The translations under genes and the position numbers were made by a program. Of a DNA stretch of 64,000 bases, positions 44,220-52,663 are shown piece after piece (positions within the stretch are counted from its first letter, which is position 1; every line of letters begins with the position of its first letter). This stretch comes from Pseudomonas atagonensis. GTDB taxonomy: Bacteria; Pseudomonadota; Gammaproteobacteria; Pseudomonadales; Pseudomonadaceae. The notes under the pieces were generated by a model that saw only the letters and a list, made by a program, of their open reading frames with translations, had not been told where the DNA came from and did not search any database. Where the stretch lies: assembly GCF_011369485.1 (NCBI RefSeq), contig NZ_VXCA01000009.1, forward strand, positions 202,853 to 266,852. The letters are read 5' to 3'.

Positions 44220-45512
44220 TTGAGCATTCAACCCGGTACCTATTCCCCCGATCTCGCCGTGCCCGCCAACCAGCGTGTATTCGGCGGTCGCGATCTGTTT
44301 TCCCTGTGGTTCTCCCTCGGCATCGGCTTGATGGTCTTGCAGACCGGCGCATTGCTCGCGCCGGGGCTTGGCCTGTCGGGATCGCTGCTGGCAATCTTCC
44401 TCGGCACCCTGGTCGGCGTCCTGTTGCTGGCCGCCGTTGGCGTGATCGGCAGCGACACCGGTCTGTCGTCGATGGCCGCGCTGAAACTCAGCCTCGGCCG
44501 CAAAGGCGCGAGCCTGCCGGCGCTGCTTAACTTGCTGCAACTGATCGGTTGGGGCTCGTTCGAAATCATCGTCATGCGCGACGCAGCCAGCCTGCTCGGC
44601 ACCCGCGCATTCAGCGAAGGTTCGCTGTGGGCGAACCCGGTGTTGTGGACCTTGTTTTTCGGCGCGCTGGCGACCTTGCTCGCGGTGAGTGGGCCGCTGA
44701 CGTTTGTCCGCCAGATCCTGCGCAAGTGGGGCATCTGGCTGCTGCTGGCGGCGTGCCTGTGGCTGACCTGGAACCTGTTTGCCAAGGCTGATCTGGCCGC
44801 ACTCTGGGCACGCGGCGGTGACGGTTCGATGCCGTTCGCCGTGGGCTTCGACATCGCCATCGCGATGCCGCTGTCATGGCTGCCGCTGATTGCCGACTAC
44901 TCGCGTTTCGGCAAGCGCGCGAAGAACGTTTTCGGTGGTACCGCGATCGGCTTCTTTATCGGCAATTTCTGGCTGATGAGTCTTGGCGTGGCCTACACCC
45001 TGGCTTTCGCCCCGAGCGGTGAAGTCAATGCGTTGCTGCTGGCCTTGGCCGGCGCCGGACTGGGCATTCCGTTGCTGCTGATTCTGCTGGACGAGTCGGA
45101 AAACGCCTTCGCCGACATTCACTCGGCAGCGGTGTCCAGCGGGATTCTGTTGCGCTTGAAAGTCGAGCACCTGGCCTTGGCCATCGGCGTGATCTGCACG
45201 CTGATCGCACTGCTCGCGCCATTGGCGCAGTACCAGAATTTCCTGCTGCTGATCGGCTCGGTGTTTGCGCCGCTGTTTGGCGTGGTGCTGGTGGATCACT
45301 TCATTCTGCGCAAGCGCAGCGTTCAGGTCGCATCGGCCGCATTGCGCTGGCCGGCGCTGTTGGCGTGGCTGGGAGGCGTGAGCACCTACCACTTGCTGGC
45401 GAATCTGTATCCGGATGTCGGCGCAACCCTGCCGGCGCTGGTGCTGGCAGGGCTGTTACAGCTCGTGCTGGGCCGGGCCTTCAGTTACGGCCGGGAAACA
45501 GCTCAGGCTTGA
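44220..45512 (+). CDS. cytX: Hydroxymethylpyrimidine transporter CytX (NCS1 family)
   Basis: 430-aa membrane protein with about twelve helices, NCS1 nucleobase-cation-symport family. LPLIADYSRFGKRAKNVFGG is typical of NCS1 carriers, and LIGWGSFEIIVMRDAA lies in helix 3. Genes of this subgroup next to thiC or a TPP riboswitch are the putative HMP importers called CytX; the proximity here supports that. I choose TTG at 44220 (MSIQPGTYSPDL), since the upstream in-frame start at 44136 lies inside the repeat. Its last 32 bases overlap the convergent lipoprotein gene. Confidence 0.87.
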   Translation: MSIQPGTYSPDLAVPANQRVFGGRDLFSLWFSLGIGLMVLQTGALLAPGLGLSGSLLAIFLGTLVGVLLLAAVGVIGSDTGLSSMAALKLSLGRKGASLPALLNLLQLIGWGSFEIIVMRDAASLLGTRAFSEGSLWANPVLWTLFFGALATLLAVSGPLTFVRQILRKWGIWLLLAACLWLTWNLFAKADLAALWARGGDGSMPFAVGFDIAIAMPLSWLPLIADYSRFGKRAKNVFGGTAIGFFIGNFWLMSLGVAYTLAFAPSGEVNALLLALAGAGLGIPLLLILLDESENAFADIHSAAVSSGILLRLKVEHLALAIGVICTLIALLAPLAQYQNFLLLIGSVFAPLFGVVLVDHFILRKRSVQVASAALRWPALLAWLGGVSTYHLLANLYPDVGATLPALVLAGLLQLVLGRAFSYGRETAQA

Positions 45513-46227
45513 GAATGCCGTTCAGGCGTGGATAAGGGATCTTCAATTCGACGTGGCCCAGCGCGTAAGGCGCAATGGTGGTCACGTCGTACTTGAGGAT
45601 CACGCCACCATAGGTCAGCGCCACGTTCTGGGTTTTCACGAACGGCCAGTTCGCCACGAACTCAGGCTCCTGATCGAGCTTGGTGCTGATCAGCCAGCTG
45701 TTGTGCGCCACTTGCGCCGCCTTCCAGAAAGCGTCTTCCTGACCCGGCAGCAGCATGTCGGACAGGTTCAACACCTTGTGCTGCTGGCGCGAATAGTTGA
45801 TGAAGCCGCGACCCGGTGTGCCATGGGCGCCGCCGGTGTCGAGGTAGCTCGACAGTTCGATGATCACCAAGCCGTCATGCTGTTCGCGTACTTTCGCCTG
45901 CAGATAGCTGCTGTTGCGCGGGCCGGCACTCGCCAGAAACTGCTCGCGGTAAGCCGCCAGCGTCGGTGCGACCGGCGCGTTTTTCTCGGTGCGGGTCATT
46001 TGCAGCAGACGTTTTTCGATGATTCCGTCCAGTGCCGGTTCTGCCGGGAAGCGCAGCGTATCGATGTTCACCAGCGGGCAGTCCGGGTTGGAACAGCCGG
46101 GTTTGAGCTGTTCCGACGCATCGCGGGTGGTCTCCAGCGGCGTACGGTAGTTGGGCTGGAACAGGCTGGCGCAGGCGCCCAGAGTCAGGGCGATGGCGGC
46201 CACGGAGGCAATTTTGAAAAGCGACAT
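45481..46227 (-). CDS. RsiV/DUF3298-like lipoprotein
   Basis: 248 aa. Lipoprotein signal MSLFKIASVAAIALTLGACA with lipobox LGAC. The C-terminal half has GLVIIELSSYLDTGGAHGTPG and LNLSDMLLPGQEDAFWKAAQ, which match the DUF3298/RsiV-type extracellular domain; the group is not well characterised in pseudomonads. An in-frame ATG at 46257 exists, but the one at 46227 has AAGGA six bases before it and starts the signal peptide. Convergent overlap with cytX. PA4972 by position. Confidence 0.82.
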   Translation of the reverse strand: MSLFKIASVAAIALTLGACASLFQPNYRTPLETTRDASEQLKPGCSNPDCPLVNIDTLRFPAEPALDGIIEKRLLQMTRTEKNAPVAPTLAAYREQFLASAGPRNSSYLQAKVREQHDGLVIIELSSYLDTGGAHGTPGRGFINYSRQQHKVLNLSDMLLPGQEDAFWKAAQVAHNSWLISTKLDQEPEFVANWPFVKTQNVALTYGGVILKYDVTTIAPYALGHVELKIPYPRLNGILKPELFPGRN

Positions 46228-46455
46228 GGGCGTCCTTTCGAAAGCAGGGGAAGGCAAAAAGATATCCGCTTCGACTCTCGCAGAAGCAGTCAGTTCGCCA
46301 CTAAGCTAATTAGAGTGGGTTTCGCCTCCACCGTCCATCCCGCTGACGGTAAAGGGGCTGCATCAAACCGTTCGGGCGCGTTAGGATGGCGCGAAGTCGA
46401 GGTTGCCGGTAACGCAGGGAATCTCGTAATGGATTCGCAGTAAACGAGGATGCTC

Positions 46456-47073
46456 ATGACTGATTTTGCCAACTCCACGCCGACCACCGTCGATGTCGTA
46501 AAGCGTGAGCGCTGCTACGAGGGCTTCTACAAGCTCGACCGTTTGCACCTGCGCCATGAGTTGTTTGCCGGCGGCATGAGTCGGGAGATCAATCGCGAAG
46601 TGTTCGTGCGCCATGATGCGGTCTGCATGCTGCCCTACGATCCGCAGCGCGACGAAGTGGTGCTGATCGAGCAGTTTCGTGTGGGCGCCATGGGCAAGAC
46701 CGACAACCCGTGGCTGGTCGAACTGGTCGCCGGTCTGATCGACAAGGCAGAAGTGCCGGAAGAAGTTGCTCACCGCGAAGCGCAGGAGGAAGCTGGGCTG
46801 GACATCAAGGCTCTGTGGCCGATGACCAAATATTTCCCTTCGCCGGGCGGTAGCAACGAGTTCGTGCATTTGTATCTGGGGCGTTGCAGCACCGAAGGGG
46901 TTGGCGGCCTGCATGGCCTGGAAGAAGAGGCAGAAGATATCCGCGTCACGGTCTGGGCGTTCGAAGATGCCTTGCAGGCCGTGCGCGATGGCCGCATTGC
47001 CAACGCGGCGAGCATCATCGCTTTGCAGTGGCTGGCGCTGAACCGCGCCGAAGTGAGGGGGTTATGGTCGTAA
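46456..47073 (+). CDS. nudF: ADP-ribose diphosphatase, Nudix family
   Basis: Hydrolyses ADP-ribose to AMP and ribose 5-phosphate. The Nudix box is GLIDKAEVPEEVAHREAQEEAGL, with REAQEEAGL fully canonical. 205 aa, close to E. coli NudF. ATG at 46456 with GAGGA five bases before; the ATG at 46450 is within that signal, so less likely. First of a conserved run nudF-yqiB-cpdA-yqiA-parE also seen in E. coli. Its stop overlaps the next start by ten bases. Confidence 0.95.
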   Translation: MTDFANSTPTTVDVVKRERCYEGFYKLDRLHLRHELFAGGMSREINREVFVRHDAVCMLPYDPQRDEVVLIEQFRVGAMGKTDNPWLVELVAGLIDKAEVPEEVAHREAQEEAGLDIKALWPMTKYFPSPGGSNEFVHLYLGRCSTEGVGGLHGLEEEAEDIRVTVWAFEDALQAVRDGRIANAASIIALQWLALNRAEVRGLWS

Positions 47074-47516
47074 ACAAGCTGCGCGATCGTTATCGGGTTG
47101 ACCTCGCAGGGCTGCAAGCCGCCTGCGAGGCCAACTACGCGCGCCTGATGCGACTGGTGCCGGACATGCGCAACGACCCCGAGGCGCGGCGCATTGCCGT
47201 GACCCAGGGCGAGCAAATGCTCGGCGTGCTGGCCCTTGAAGTGTTGCAAACCTGTCCGTACACCACGACCTTGCAAGTGCGCCAGGAGCACAGCCTGCCG
47301 TGGCTGCCGGTGCCGCAGCTGGAAGTGCAGGTCTATCACGACGCGCGCATGGCCGAAGTGATCAGCGCCGAACATGCACGACGCTTTCGCGGCATCTATC
47401 CTTACCCGAACGCGGCGATGCATCAGCCCGATGAAAAAGCTCAGCTCAATCTGTTCCTGGGGGAATGGCTGAGTCATTGCCTGGCGTTGGGGCACGAGTA
47501 CGAAGTCGTACGCTAG
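47064..47516 (+). CDS. yqiB: DUF1249 protein, YqiB-like
   Basis: 150 aa, conserved and uncharacterised. Family segments: LAGLQAACEANYARLMRLVPDM, EVQVYHDARMAEV and RGIYPYPNAAMHQPDEK, then LFLGEWLSHCL. No catalytic motif that I recognise. The start (ATG 47064) overlaps nudF. The conserved neighbourhood with nudF and cpdA across gammaproteobacteria suggests nucleotide or RNA metabolism, but this is inference only. Confidence 0.88.
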   Translation: MVVNKLRDRYRVDLAGLQAACEANYARLMRLVPDMRNDPEARRIAVTQGEQMLGVLALEVLQTCPYTTTLQVRQEHSLPWLPVPQLEVQVYHDARMAEVISAEHARRFRGIYPYPNAAMHQPDEKAQLNLFLGEWLSHCLALGHEYEVVR

Positions 47517-47615
47517 TTGTGAACTGCGTCCGGTTCGCCGGTTTCCCCTTTCACTCATCCCCCAGCATAATTGCGCCATTCAACCGAATCCGTGCCTTTG
47601 CCCTGGGAGAACGCC

Positions 47616-48431
47616 TTGCCGAGCGTATCCACGTTGACCACCGCCGATCCGGCGTTGCTGGTGCAGTTGTCCGACAGCCATCTGTTCGCTGAAGCGGACG
47701 GCGCGCTGCTGGGCATGAACACCCGCGAGAGCCTGCAAAAGGTCATTGAACTGGTGCTGGGGCGGCAGCCGCAGATCGATCTGGTGCTGGCCACCGGCGA
47801 CATTTCCCAGGACGGTACGCTGGAGTCATATCAACAGTTTCGTCAGATGAGTGCGCAGATCGAAGCGCCGGCGCGCTGGATTCCCGGCAATCACGACGAA
47901 CCGCAGATCATGGCGCAAGCGGCGGTGCAGAGCGCGTTGCTGGAGTCAGTGGTCGATATCGGTAACTGGCGCGTGACCCTGCTGGACTCGGCGGTGCCGG
48001 GCTCAGTGCCGGGTTATCTTCAGGACGATCAACTGCAGTTGCTCGCCCGCTCGTTGAGCGAAGCGCCGGAACGACATCATTTGGTGTGCTTCCACCACCA
48101 TCCCGTGTCGATTGGTTGCGCGTGGATGGAGCCGATTGGCCTGCGCAACCCCGAAGCATTTTTCGAAGTGCTGGATCGTTTTCCGCAAGCCCGTGCGGTG
48201 CTGTGGGGGCACGTGCATCAAGAGATTGATCGCGAGCGCAATGGCGTGCGCCTGCTGGCCTCGCCTTCGACGTGCATTCAGTTCGAACCTGGCAGTGAAG
48301 ACTTCAAGGTCGGCGAGCAGGCGCCGGGGTATCGCTGGCTCCGACTGTTGCCCGACGGTCGGCTCGAAACTGGCGTCGAGCGCGTTACCGATTTCCAATT
48401 TATCGTCGATTACGGTTCTGACGGTTACTGA
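47616..48431 (+). CDS. cpdA: 3',5'-cyclic-AMP phosphodiesterase CpdA
   Basis: Breaks down cAMP to AMP, controlling Vfr/CRP signalling. Class III metallophosphoesterase motifs: LVQLSDSHLF, VLATGDISQDG, IPGNHDEP, CFHHHPVSIG and LWGHVHQE. The start is TTG at 47616 (MPSVSTLTTADPALL) with GGGAGA upstream, giving 271 aa, close to E. coli CpdA (275). An earlier in-frame TTG at 47571 lacks a binding site. A REPIN lies immediately downstream, before yqiA. PA4969 by position. Confidence 0.94.
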   Translation: MPSVSTLTTADPALLVQLSDSHLFAEADGALLGMNTRESLQKVIELVLGRQPQIDLVLATGDISQDGTLESYQQFRQMSAQIEAPARWIPGNHDEPQIMAQAAVQSALLESVVDIGNWRVTLLDSAVPGSVPGYLQDDQLQLLARSLSEAPERHHLVCFHHHPVSIGCAWMEPIGLRNPEAFFEVLDRFPQARAVLWGHVHQEIDRERNGVRLLASPSTCIQFEPGSEDFKVGEQAPGYRWLRLLPDGRLETGVERVTDFQFIVDYGSDGY

Positions 48432-48446
48432 GCTCCATCGGGTCTC

Positions 48447-48510
48447 TTCGCGAGCAAGCCCGCTCCCACAGGGCAACGCATTCCAAAGTGGGAGCGGGCT
48501 TGCTCGCGAA
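48447..48510. repeat. REPIN-type inverted REP pair
   Basis: TTCGCGAGCAAGCCCGCTCC... (48447-48469) and its reverse complement (48488-48510) are separated by 18 bases. Same word pair as 37337-37424 but in the opposite outward order and with a shorter loop. Confidence 0.9.
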
Positions 48511-48588
48511 GGCGTCCTTACAAACGCCCACGAATTACCTGACTCCCTGTAAACTCCGCTATCTTTCGCCGACACCCAGGGAGCTCAA

Positions 48589-49197
48589 ATGTCCGGTTCG
48601 ATCCTCTATATCCACGGTTTCAACAGCGCGCCGTCCTCGAAAAAGGCCTGTCAGCTGGTCGAGGTGATGGAGCGGCTGGGTTTGAGCGATCAACTGCGTG
48701 TTCCCGCGCTGCACCACCACCCGCGCGAAGCCATCGGTCAGCTGGAGCAGGCAATTGCCGAGCTGGGCCGGCCGTTGCTGGTGGGAAGCTCGCTCGGCGG
48801 CTACTATGCGACTCACCTGGCCGAGCGCCATGGCCTGAAAGCACTGCTGGTGAATCCGGCCGTCAGTCCGCACCGGATGTTCGACGGTTATCTGGGCACG
48901 CAGAAAAACCTGTATACCGATGAGACTTGGGAATTGACCCACGACCACGTGACGGCTCTGGCCGAACTGGAAGTGCCGGCGCCCCGGGATGCGCAGCGTT
49001 ATCAGGTCTGGTTGCAGACGGGTGATGAAACTCTGGACTATCGCCTCGCCCAGCAGTATTACCGGGCCTGTGCCTTGCGTATTCAGGCCGGCGGCGACCA
49101 CAGTTTCCAGGGTTTTGCCGGGCAATTGCCGGCGTTGCTGAGTTTTGCCGGCATTGGCGCCGATTTGTACCAGGCAATCGATTTCACCGCATTGTGA
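48589..49197 (+). CDS. yqiA: YqiA-type esterase (alpha/beta hydrolase)
   Basis: 202 aa. Starts MSGSILYIHGFNSAPSSKKA, has the nucleophile elbow GSSLGG (serine in LLVGSSLGGYYATHLAE), the acid in TGDETLDY, and the final His in GGDHSFQGF. E. coli YqiA hydrolyses short acyl and thioester substrates; the physiological substrate is unknown. It precedes parE by 41 bases, as in E. coli, though here after a REPIN, so it may be a fresh start of transcription. Confidence 0.92.
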   Translation: MSGSILYIHGFNSAPSSKKACQLVEVMERLGLSDQLRVPALHHHPREAIGQLEQAIAELGRPLLVGSSLGGYYATHLAERHGLKALLVNPAVSPHRMFDGYLGTQKNLYTDETWELTHDHVTALAELEVPAPRDAQRYQVWLQTGDETLDYRLAQQYYRACALRIQAGGDHSFQGFAGQLPALLSFAGIGADLYQAIDFTAL

Positions 49198-49238
49198 TGT
49201 CTTGCCCCTATTTCATGAATGACTGACGACGAGACCCT

Positions 49239-51146
49239 ATGGCCACTCCCAGCGCTAGCTCTTATAACGCCGACGCCATCGAAGTCCTCTCGGGCCTCGA
49301 CCCGGTGCGCAAACGCCCCGGCATGTACACCGACACCAGTCGGCCGAACCACCTCGCCCAGGAAGTCATCGACAACAGCGTCGACGAAGCCCTGGCCGGC
49401 CACGCCAAATCGGTTCAGGTCATCCTGCACGCCGACCACTCGCTGGAAGTCAGCGACGACGGCCGAGGCATGCCGGTCGACATCCACCCGGAAGAGGGGG
49501 TGTCAGGCGTCGAACTGATCCTCACCAAGCTCCACGCGGGCGGTAAGTTTTCCAACAAGAACTACCAGTTCTCCGGCGGTCTGCACGGCGTGGGTATTTC
49601 TGTGGTCAACGCCTTGTCGACCGAAGTCCGGGTGCGCGTCAAGCGTGACGGCAACGAGTACCAGATGACCTTCAACGACGGCTTCAAGGCCTCGGAGCTG
49701 GAAATCGTCGGCACTGTCGGCAAGCGCAACACCGGCACCAGCGTGTACTTCGCGCCGGATCCGAAATACTTCGACTCCCCTAAATTCTCCATCAGCCGCC
49801 TCAAGCACGTACTCAAGGCCAAGGCCGTTCTGTGCCCGGGCCTGTTGGTCAGCTTCGAAGACAAAGGCACCGGCGAGAAAGTCGAGTGGCATTACGAAGA
49901 CGGCCTGCGTTCGTATCTGGTCGACGCGGTCAGCGAATTTGAACGCCTGCCCGACGAGCCCTTCTGCGGCGCATTCGCCGGTAACAAGGAAGCGGTCGAC
50001 TGGGCGCTGCTGTGGCTGCCGGAAGGTGGCGACGCGGTGCAGGAAAGTTACGTCAACCTGATCCCGACGGCGCAGGGCGGTACCCACGTCAACGGTTTGC
50101 GTCAGGGGCTTCTCGACGCGATGCGCGAATTCTGTGAATTCCGCAGCCTGCTGCCACGCGGTGTGAAGCTGGCGCCGGAAGACGTCTGGGAGCGCATTGC
50201 TTTCGTGCTGTCGATGAAGATGCAGGAGCCGCAATTCTCCGGCCAGACCAAAGAGCGACTGTCGTCCCGTGAAGCGGCGGCATTCGTTTCCGGCGTGGTC
50301 AAGGACGCCTTCAGCCTGTGGCTCAACGCCAACCCGGAAACCGGTCTGGCGCTGGCTGAACTGGCGATCAACAACGCCGGCCGCCGCCTCAAGGCGAGCA
50401 AGAAAGTCGAGCGTAAACGCGTCACTCAGGGGCCGGCGCTGCCGGGCAAACTGGCCGATTGCGCCGGGCAGGATCCGATGCGTTCCGAACTGTTCCTGGT
50501 CGAAGGTGATTCCGCCGGTGGTTCCGCCAAGCAAGCGCGGGACAAGGAATTCCAGGCGATCCTGCCGTTGCGCGGCAAGATCCTCAACACCTGGGAAGTC
50601 GACGGCAGCGAAGTGCTCGCAAGTCAGGAAGTGCACAACATTGCCGTGGCCATCGGCGTCGATCCGGGCGCTGCAGACATGAGCCAGTTGCGTTACGGCA
50701 AGATCTGCATCCTCGCCGACGCCGACTCCGACGGTCTGCACATCGCCACCCTGCTCTGTGCGTTGTTCGTCCAGCATTTCCGCCCGTTGGTGGATGCCGG
50801 TCACGTCTACGTGGCGATGCCGCCGCTGTACCGCATCGACCTCGGCAAAGAGATTTACTACGCCCTCGATGAAGCCGAGCGTGACGGGATTCTCGATCGT
50901 CTGGTGGCCGAGAAGAAACGCGGCAAGCCGCAGGTCACCCGATTCAAGGGGCTGGGTGAAATGAACCCGCCACAGTTGCGTGAAACCACCATGGATCCGA
51001 ACACTCGGCGCCTGGTGCAACTGACGCTGGGTGAAGACTTCGCCGAAACCTCGGAAATGATGGACATGCTGCTGGCGAAGAAACGCGCCGGTGACCGCAA
51101 GACCTGGCTCGAATCCAAAGGAAACCTCGCCGAGGTGCTGGCCTGA
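49239..51146 (+). CDS. parE: DNA topoisomerase IV subunit B
   Basis: ATPase subunit of topoisomerase IV, needed to separate daughter chromosomes. The GHKL motifs are EVIDNSVDEALAGHA and DDGRGMPVDIH; the Toprim domain has ELFLVEGDSAGGSAKQARD and DADSDGLHIATLL. 635 aa, normal. Its stop overlaps the start of the next gene by one base (TGATG). parC lies only two small genes downstream, so both subunits probably come from one transcript. Confidence 0.98.
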   Translation: MATPSASSYNADAIEVLSGLDPVRKRPGMYTDTSRPNHLAQEVIDNSVDEALAGHAKSVQVILHADHSLEVSDDGRGMPVDIHPEEGVSGVELILTKLHAGGKFSNKNYQFSGGLHGVGISVVNALSTEVRVRVKRDGNEYQMTFNDGFKASELEIVGTVGKRNTGTSVYFAPDPKYFDSPKFSISRLKHVLKAKAVLCPGLLVSFEDKGTGEKVEWHYEDGLRSYLVDAVSEFERLPDEPFCGAFAGNKEAVDWALLWLPEGGDAVQESYVNLIPTAQGGTHVNGLRQGLLDAMREFCEFRSLLPRGVKLAPEDVWERIAFVLSMKMQEPQFSGQTKERLSSREAAAFVSGVVKDAFSLWLNANPETGLALAELAINNAGRRLKASKKVERKRVTQGPALPGKLADCAGQDPMRSELFLVEGDSAGGSAKQARDKEFQAILPLRGKILNTWEVDGSEVLASQEVHNIAVAIGVDPGAADMSQLRYGKICILADADSDGLHIATLLCALFVQHFRPLVDAGHVYVAMPPLYRIDLGKEIYYALDEAERDGILDRLVAEKKRGKPQVTRFKGLGEMNPPQLRETTMDPNTRRLVQLTLGEDFAETSEMMDMLLAKKRAGDRKTWLESKGNLAEVLA

Positions 51147-52135
51147 TGCGGTTTGGCTGGGCCTTGGCGGGTGCGTTGCTGCTGAGTGCGATGACGGTGT
51201 CGGCCGAGCCTGCGCAAGAGCTGCGCCTGCTCGCCGAGCACCCGGTCGAAGGCATGCGCGGTGGCAACCTGTCCGGGCTGGCCTTGTGCGGCAACGAACT
51301 GTGGACGGTATCCGACCGCGACGATGACCAGATCTATCGGCTTAAAACCTCGGATCCGGTGTGGCAGGCGGAAACCGTGCACATCGACGTGCCACCGGTA
51401 CCGGACAGCGGTTTGCCGTGGGGGCTGAGTTCGCGCACCTGGGCGGCATCGTTTATCCGTGGCGGCGATCTGGATTTCGAAGGCATCACCTGCGACAACG
51501 CCGGTAATCGTTACATCGTCAGTGAGGCTCACGCGGCGGTGCTGCAAGTGCCGCCACATGGCCCGGCGGCGTGGCTGAAAATTTCGCCGATGCTGGTGAA
51601 AGAAGCCCGAGCCAGTGGCATGTTGCTGCACTTCAACGCCTTGTTCGAAGGGCTGGCGATCAACCCGGCGGGCGACCAGTTGTGGCTCGCCGCCGAGCGT
51701 GAACGCCGTGGCCTGCTGAAGATCAAGCGTCAGCAAACGGTCTGGGATTGTGACGGTGCCTGTGTACTGCTCAGCGAAGCCGGGGTCGAAATGCAGCCGC
51801 CGCAGTTTCCCAAGGCCCGTGCCGTCACCCGCGACTTTGCCGATATTTCGCTGTTCAACGGCAAGCTGTTTACCCTGGAGCGCAATGCGTTCCAGATCTG
51901 TCGTCGCGATGCGGTCACGGCCAGGGTCGAGTTGTGCTGGTCGTATGCCGAGGATGCCTTGCAGCCACAGCGCCAGTATTCGCAGGCCTATGGCTTGGCG
52001 GAAGCGCTGGTGGTGGATGCACAGGGCGCGTGGATCGGCCTCGACAACAACGACGGCGTTCGCGCCGACGGCGAAAAACGCCCGATCGTCTGGCGCTTCG
52101 CCGCGCCGGACGGTGGCTGGAGTGCCAAACAGTGA
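51146..52135 (+). CDS. Secreted esterase-like phytase-family protein
   Basis: 329 aa with signal peptide MRFGWALAGALLLSAMTVSA. The mature part looks like a beta-propeller of the 'esterase-like activity of phytase' family: GGNLSGLALCGNELWTVSDR, DLDFEGITCDNAGNRYIVSE, ALFEGLAINPAGDQLWLAAE. Probably periplasmic. Substrate unknown. Translationally coupled to parE and, by a four-base GTGA overlap, to the retropepsin-like gene. PA4966 by position. Confidence 0.87.
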   Translation: MRFGWALAGALLLSAMTVSAEPAQELRLLAEHPVEGMRGGNLSGLALCGNELWTVSDRDDDQIYRLKTSDPVWQAETVHIDVPPVPDSGLPWGLSSRTWAASFIRGGDLDFEGITCDNAGNRYIVSEAHAAVLQVPPHGPAAWLKISPMLVKEARASGMLLHFNALFEGLAINPAGDQLWLAAERERRGLLKIKRQQTVWDCDGACVLLSEAGVEMQPPQFPKARAVTRDFADISLFNGKLFTLERNAFQICRRDAVTARVELCWSYAEDALQPQRQYSQAYGLAEALVVDAQGAWIGLDNNDGVRADGEKRPIVWRFAAPDGGWSAKQ

Positions 52136-52656
52136 GCCAGCAGCCACCGGGCAAGCGCGCCGGGCGGGTGCTGATGATTCTGGCGTGGTGCGCGGCACTG
52201 TTTCTGGCCACGCGGTTTTTTGGCCAGTGGGAACAGCGTCAGCAGAATCCGAACGTGGTGGTCAGTTCGGAGCAGGGTGAAGGTTTTATTGAAGTGAAGC
52301 TGGCCGGCAATGCCCAGGGGCATTTTGTCGCCAGCGGCCAGATCAACGGCGAGCCGGTCGAGTTCATGCTCGACACCGGCGCCACCGATGTGTCGATCCC
52401 GGCGGATCTGGCCAGGCGTTTGAAGCTGGAAGAAGGTTTCGGCGTAACCCTGAGCACGGCCAACGGCCTGAGCCAGGGTTATCGAACCAAAATTGACCGC
52501 CTGCAACTGGGCGACATCGTGCTGCGGGACGTCCGCGCACTGGTGGCGCCGGGGCTGCATGGCGATCAGGTGCTGCTCGGCATGAGTGCCCTGAACAAAC
52601 TTGAATTTACTCAGCGCGGTGGCACCATGCTGCTGCGCCAGACAACGAACCGATGA
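52132..52656 (+). CDS. Membrane-anchored retropepsin-like aspartic protease
   Basis: 174 aa, starting at GTG 52132. An N-terminal membrane helix ([19 protein letters not shown]) anchors a periplasmic domain with the aspartic-protease active site [13 protein letters not shown] and the flap-like [19 protein letters not shown]. It has a single active-site Asp, so it must dimerise, like retroviral proteases. Target unknown. Lies between the phytase-like gene and parC, only seven bases from parC. PA4965 by position. Confidence 0.87.
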   Translation: MSQQPPGKRAGRVLMILAWCAALFLATRFFGQWEQRQQNPNVVVSSEQGEGFIEVKLAGNAQGHFVASGQINGEPVEFMLDTGATDVSIPADLARRLKLEEGFGVTLSTANGLSQGYRTKIDRLQLGDIVLRDVRALVAPGLHGDQVLLGMSALNKLEFTQRGGTMLLRQTTNR

Positions 52657-52663
52657 GGCCCGC

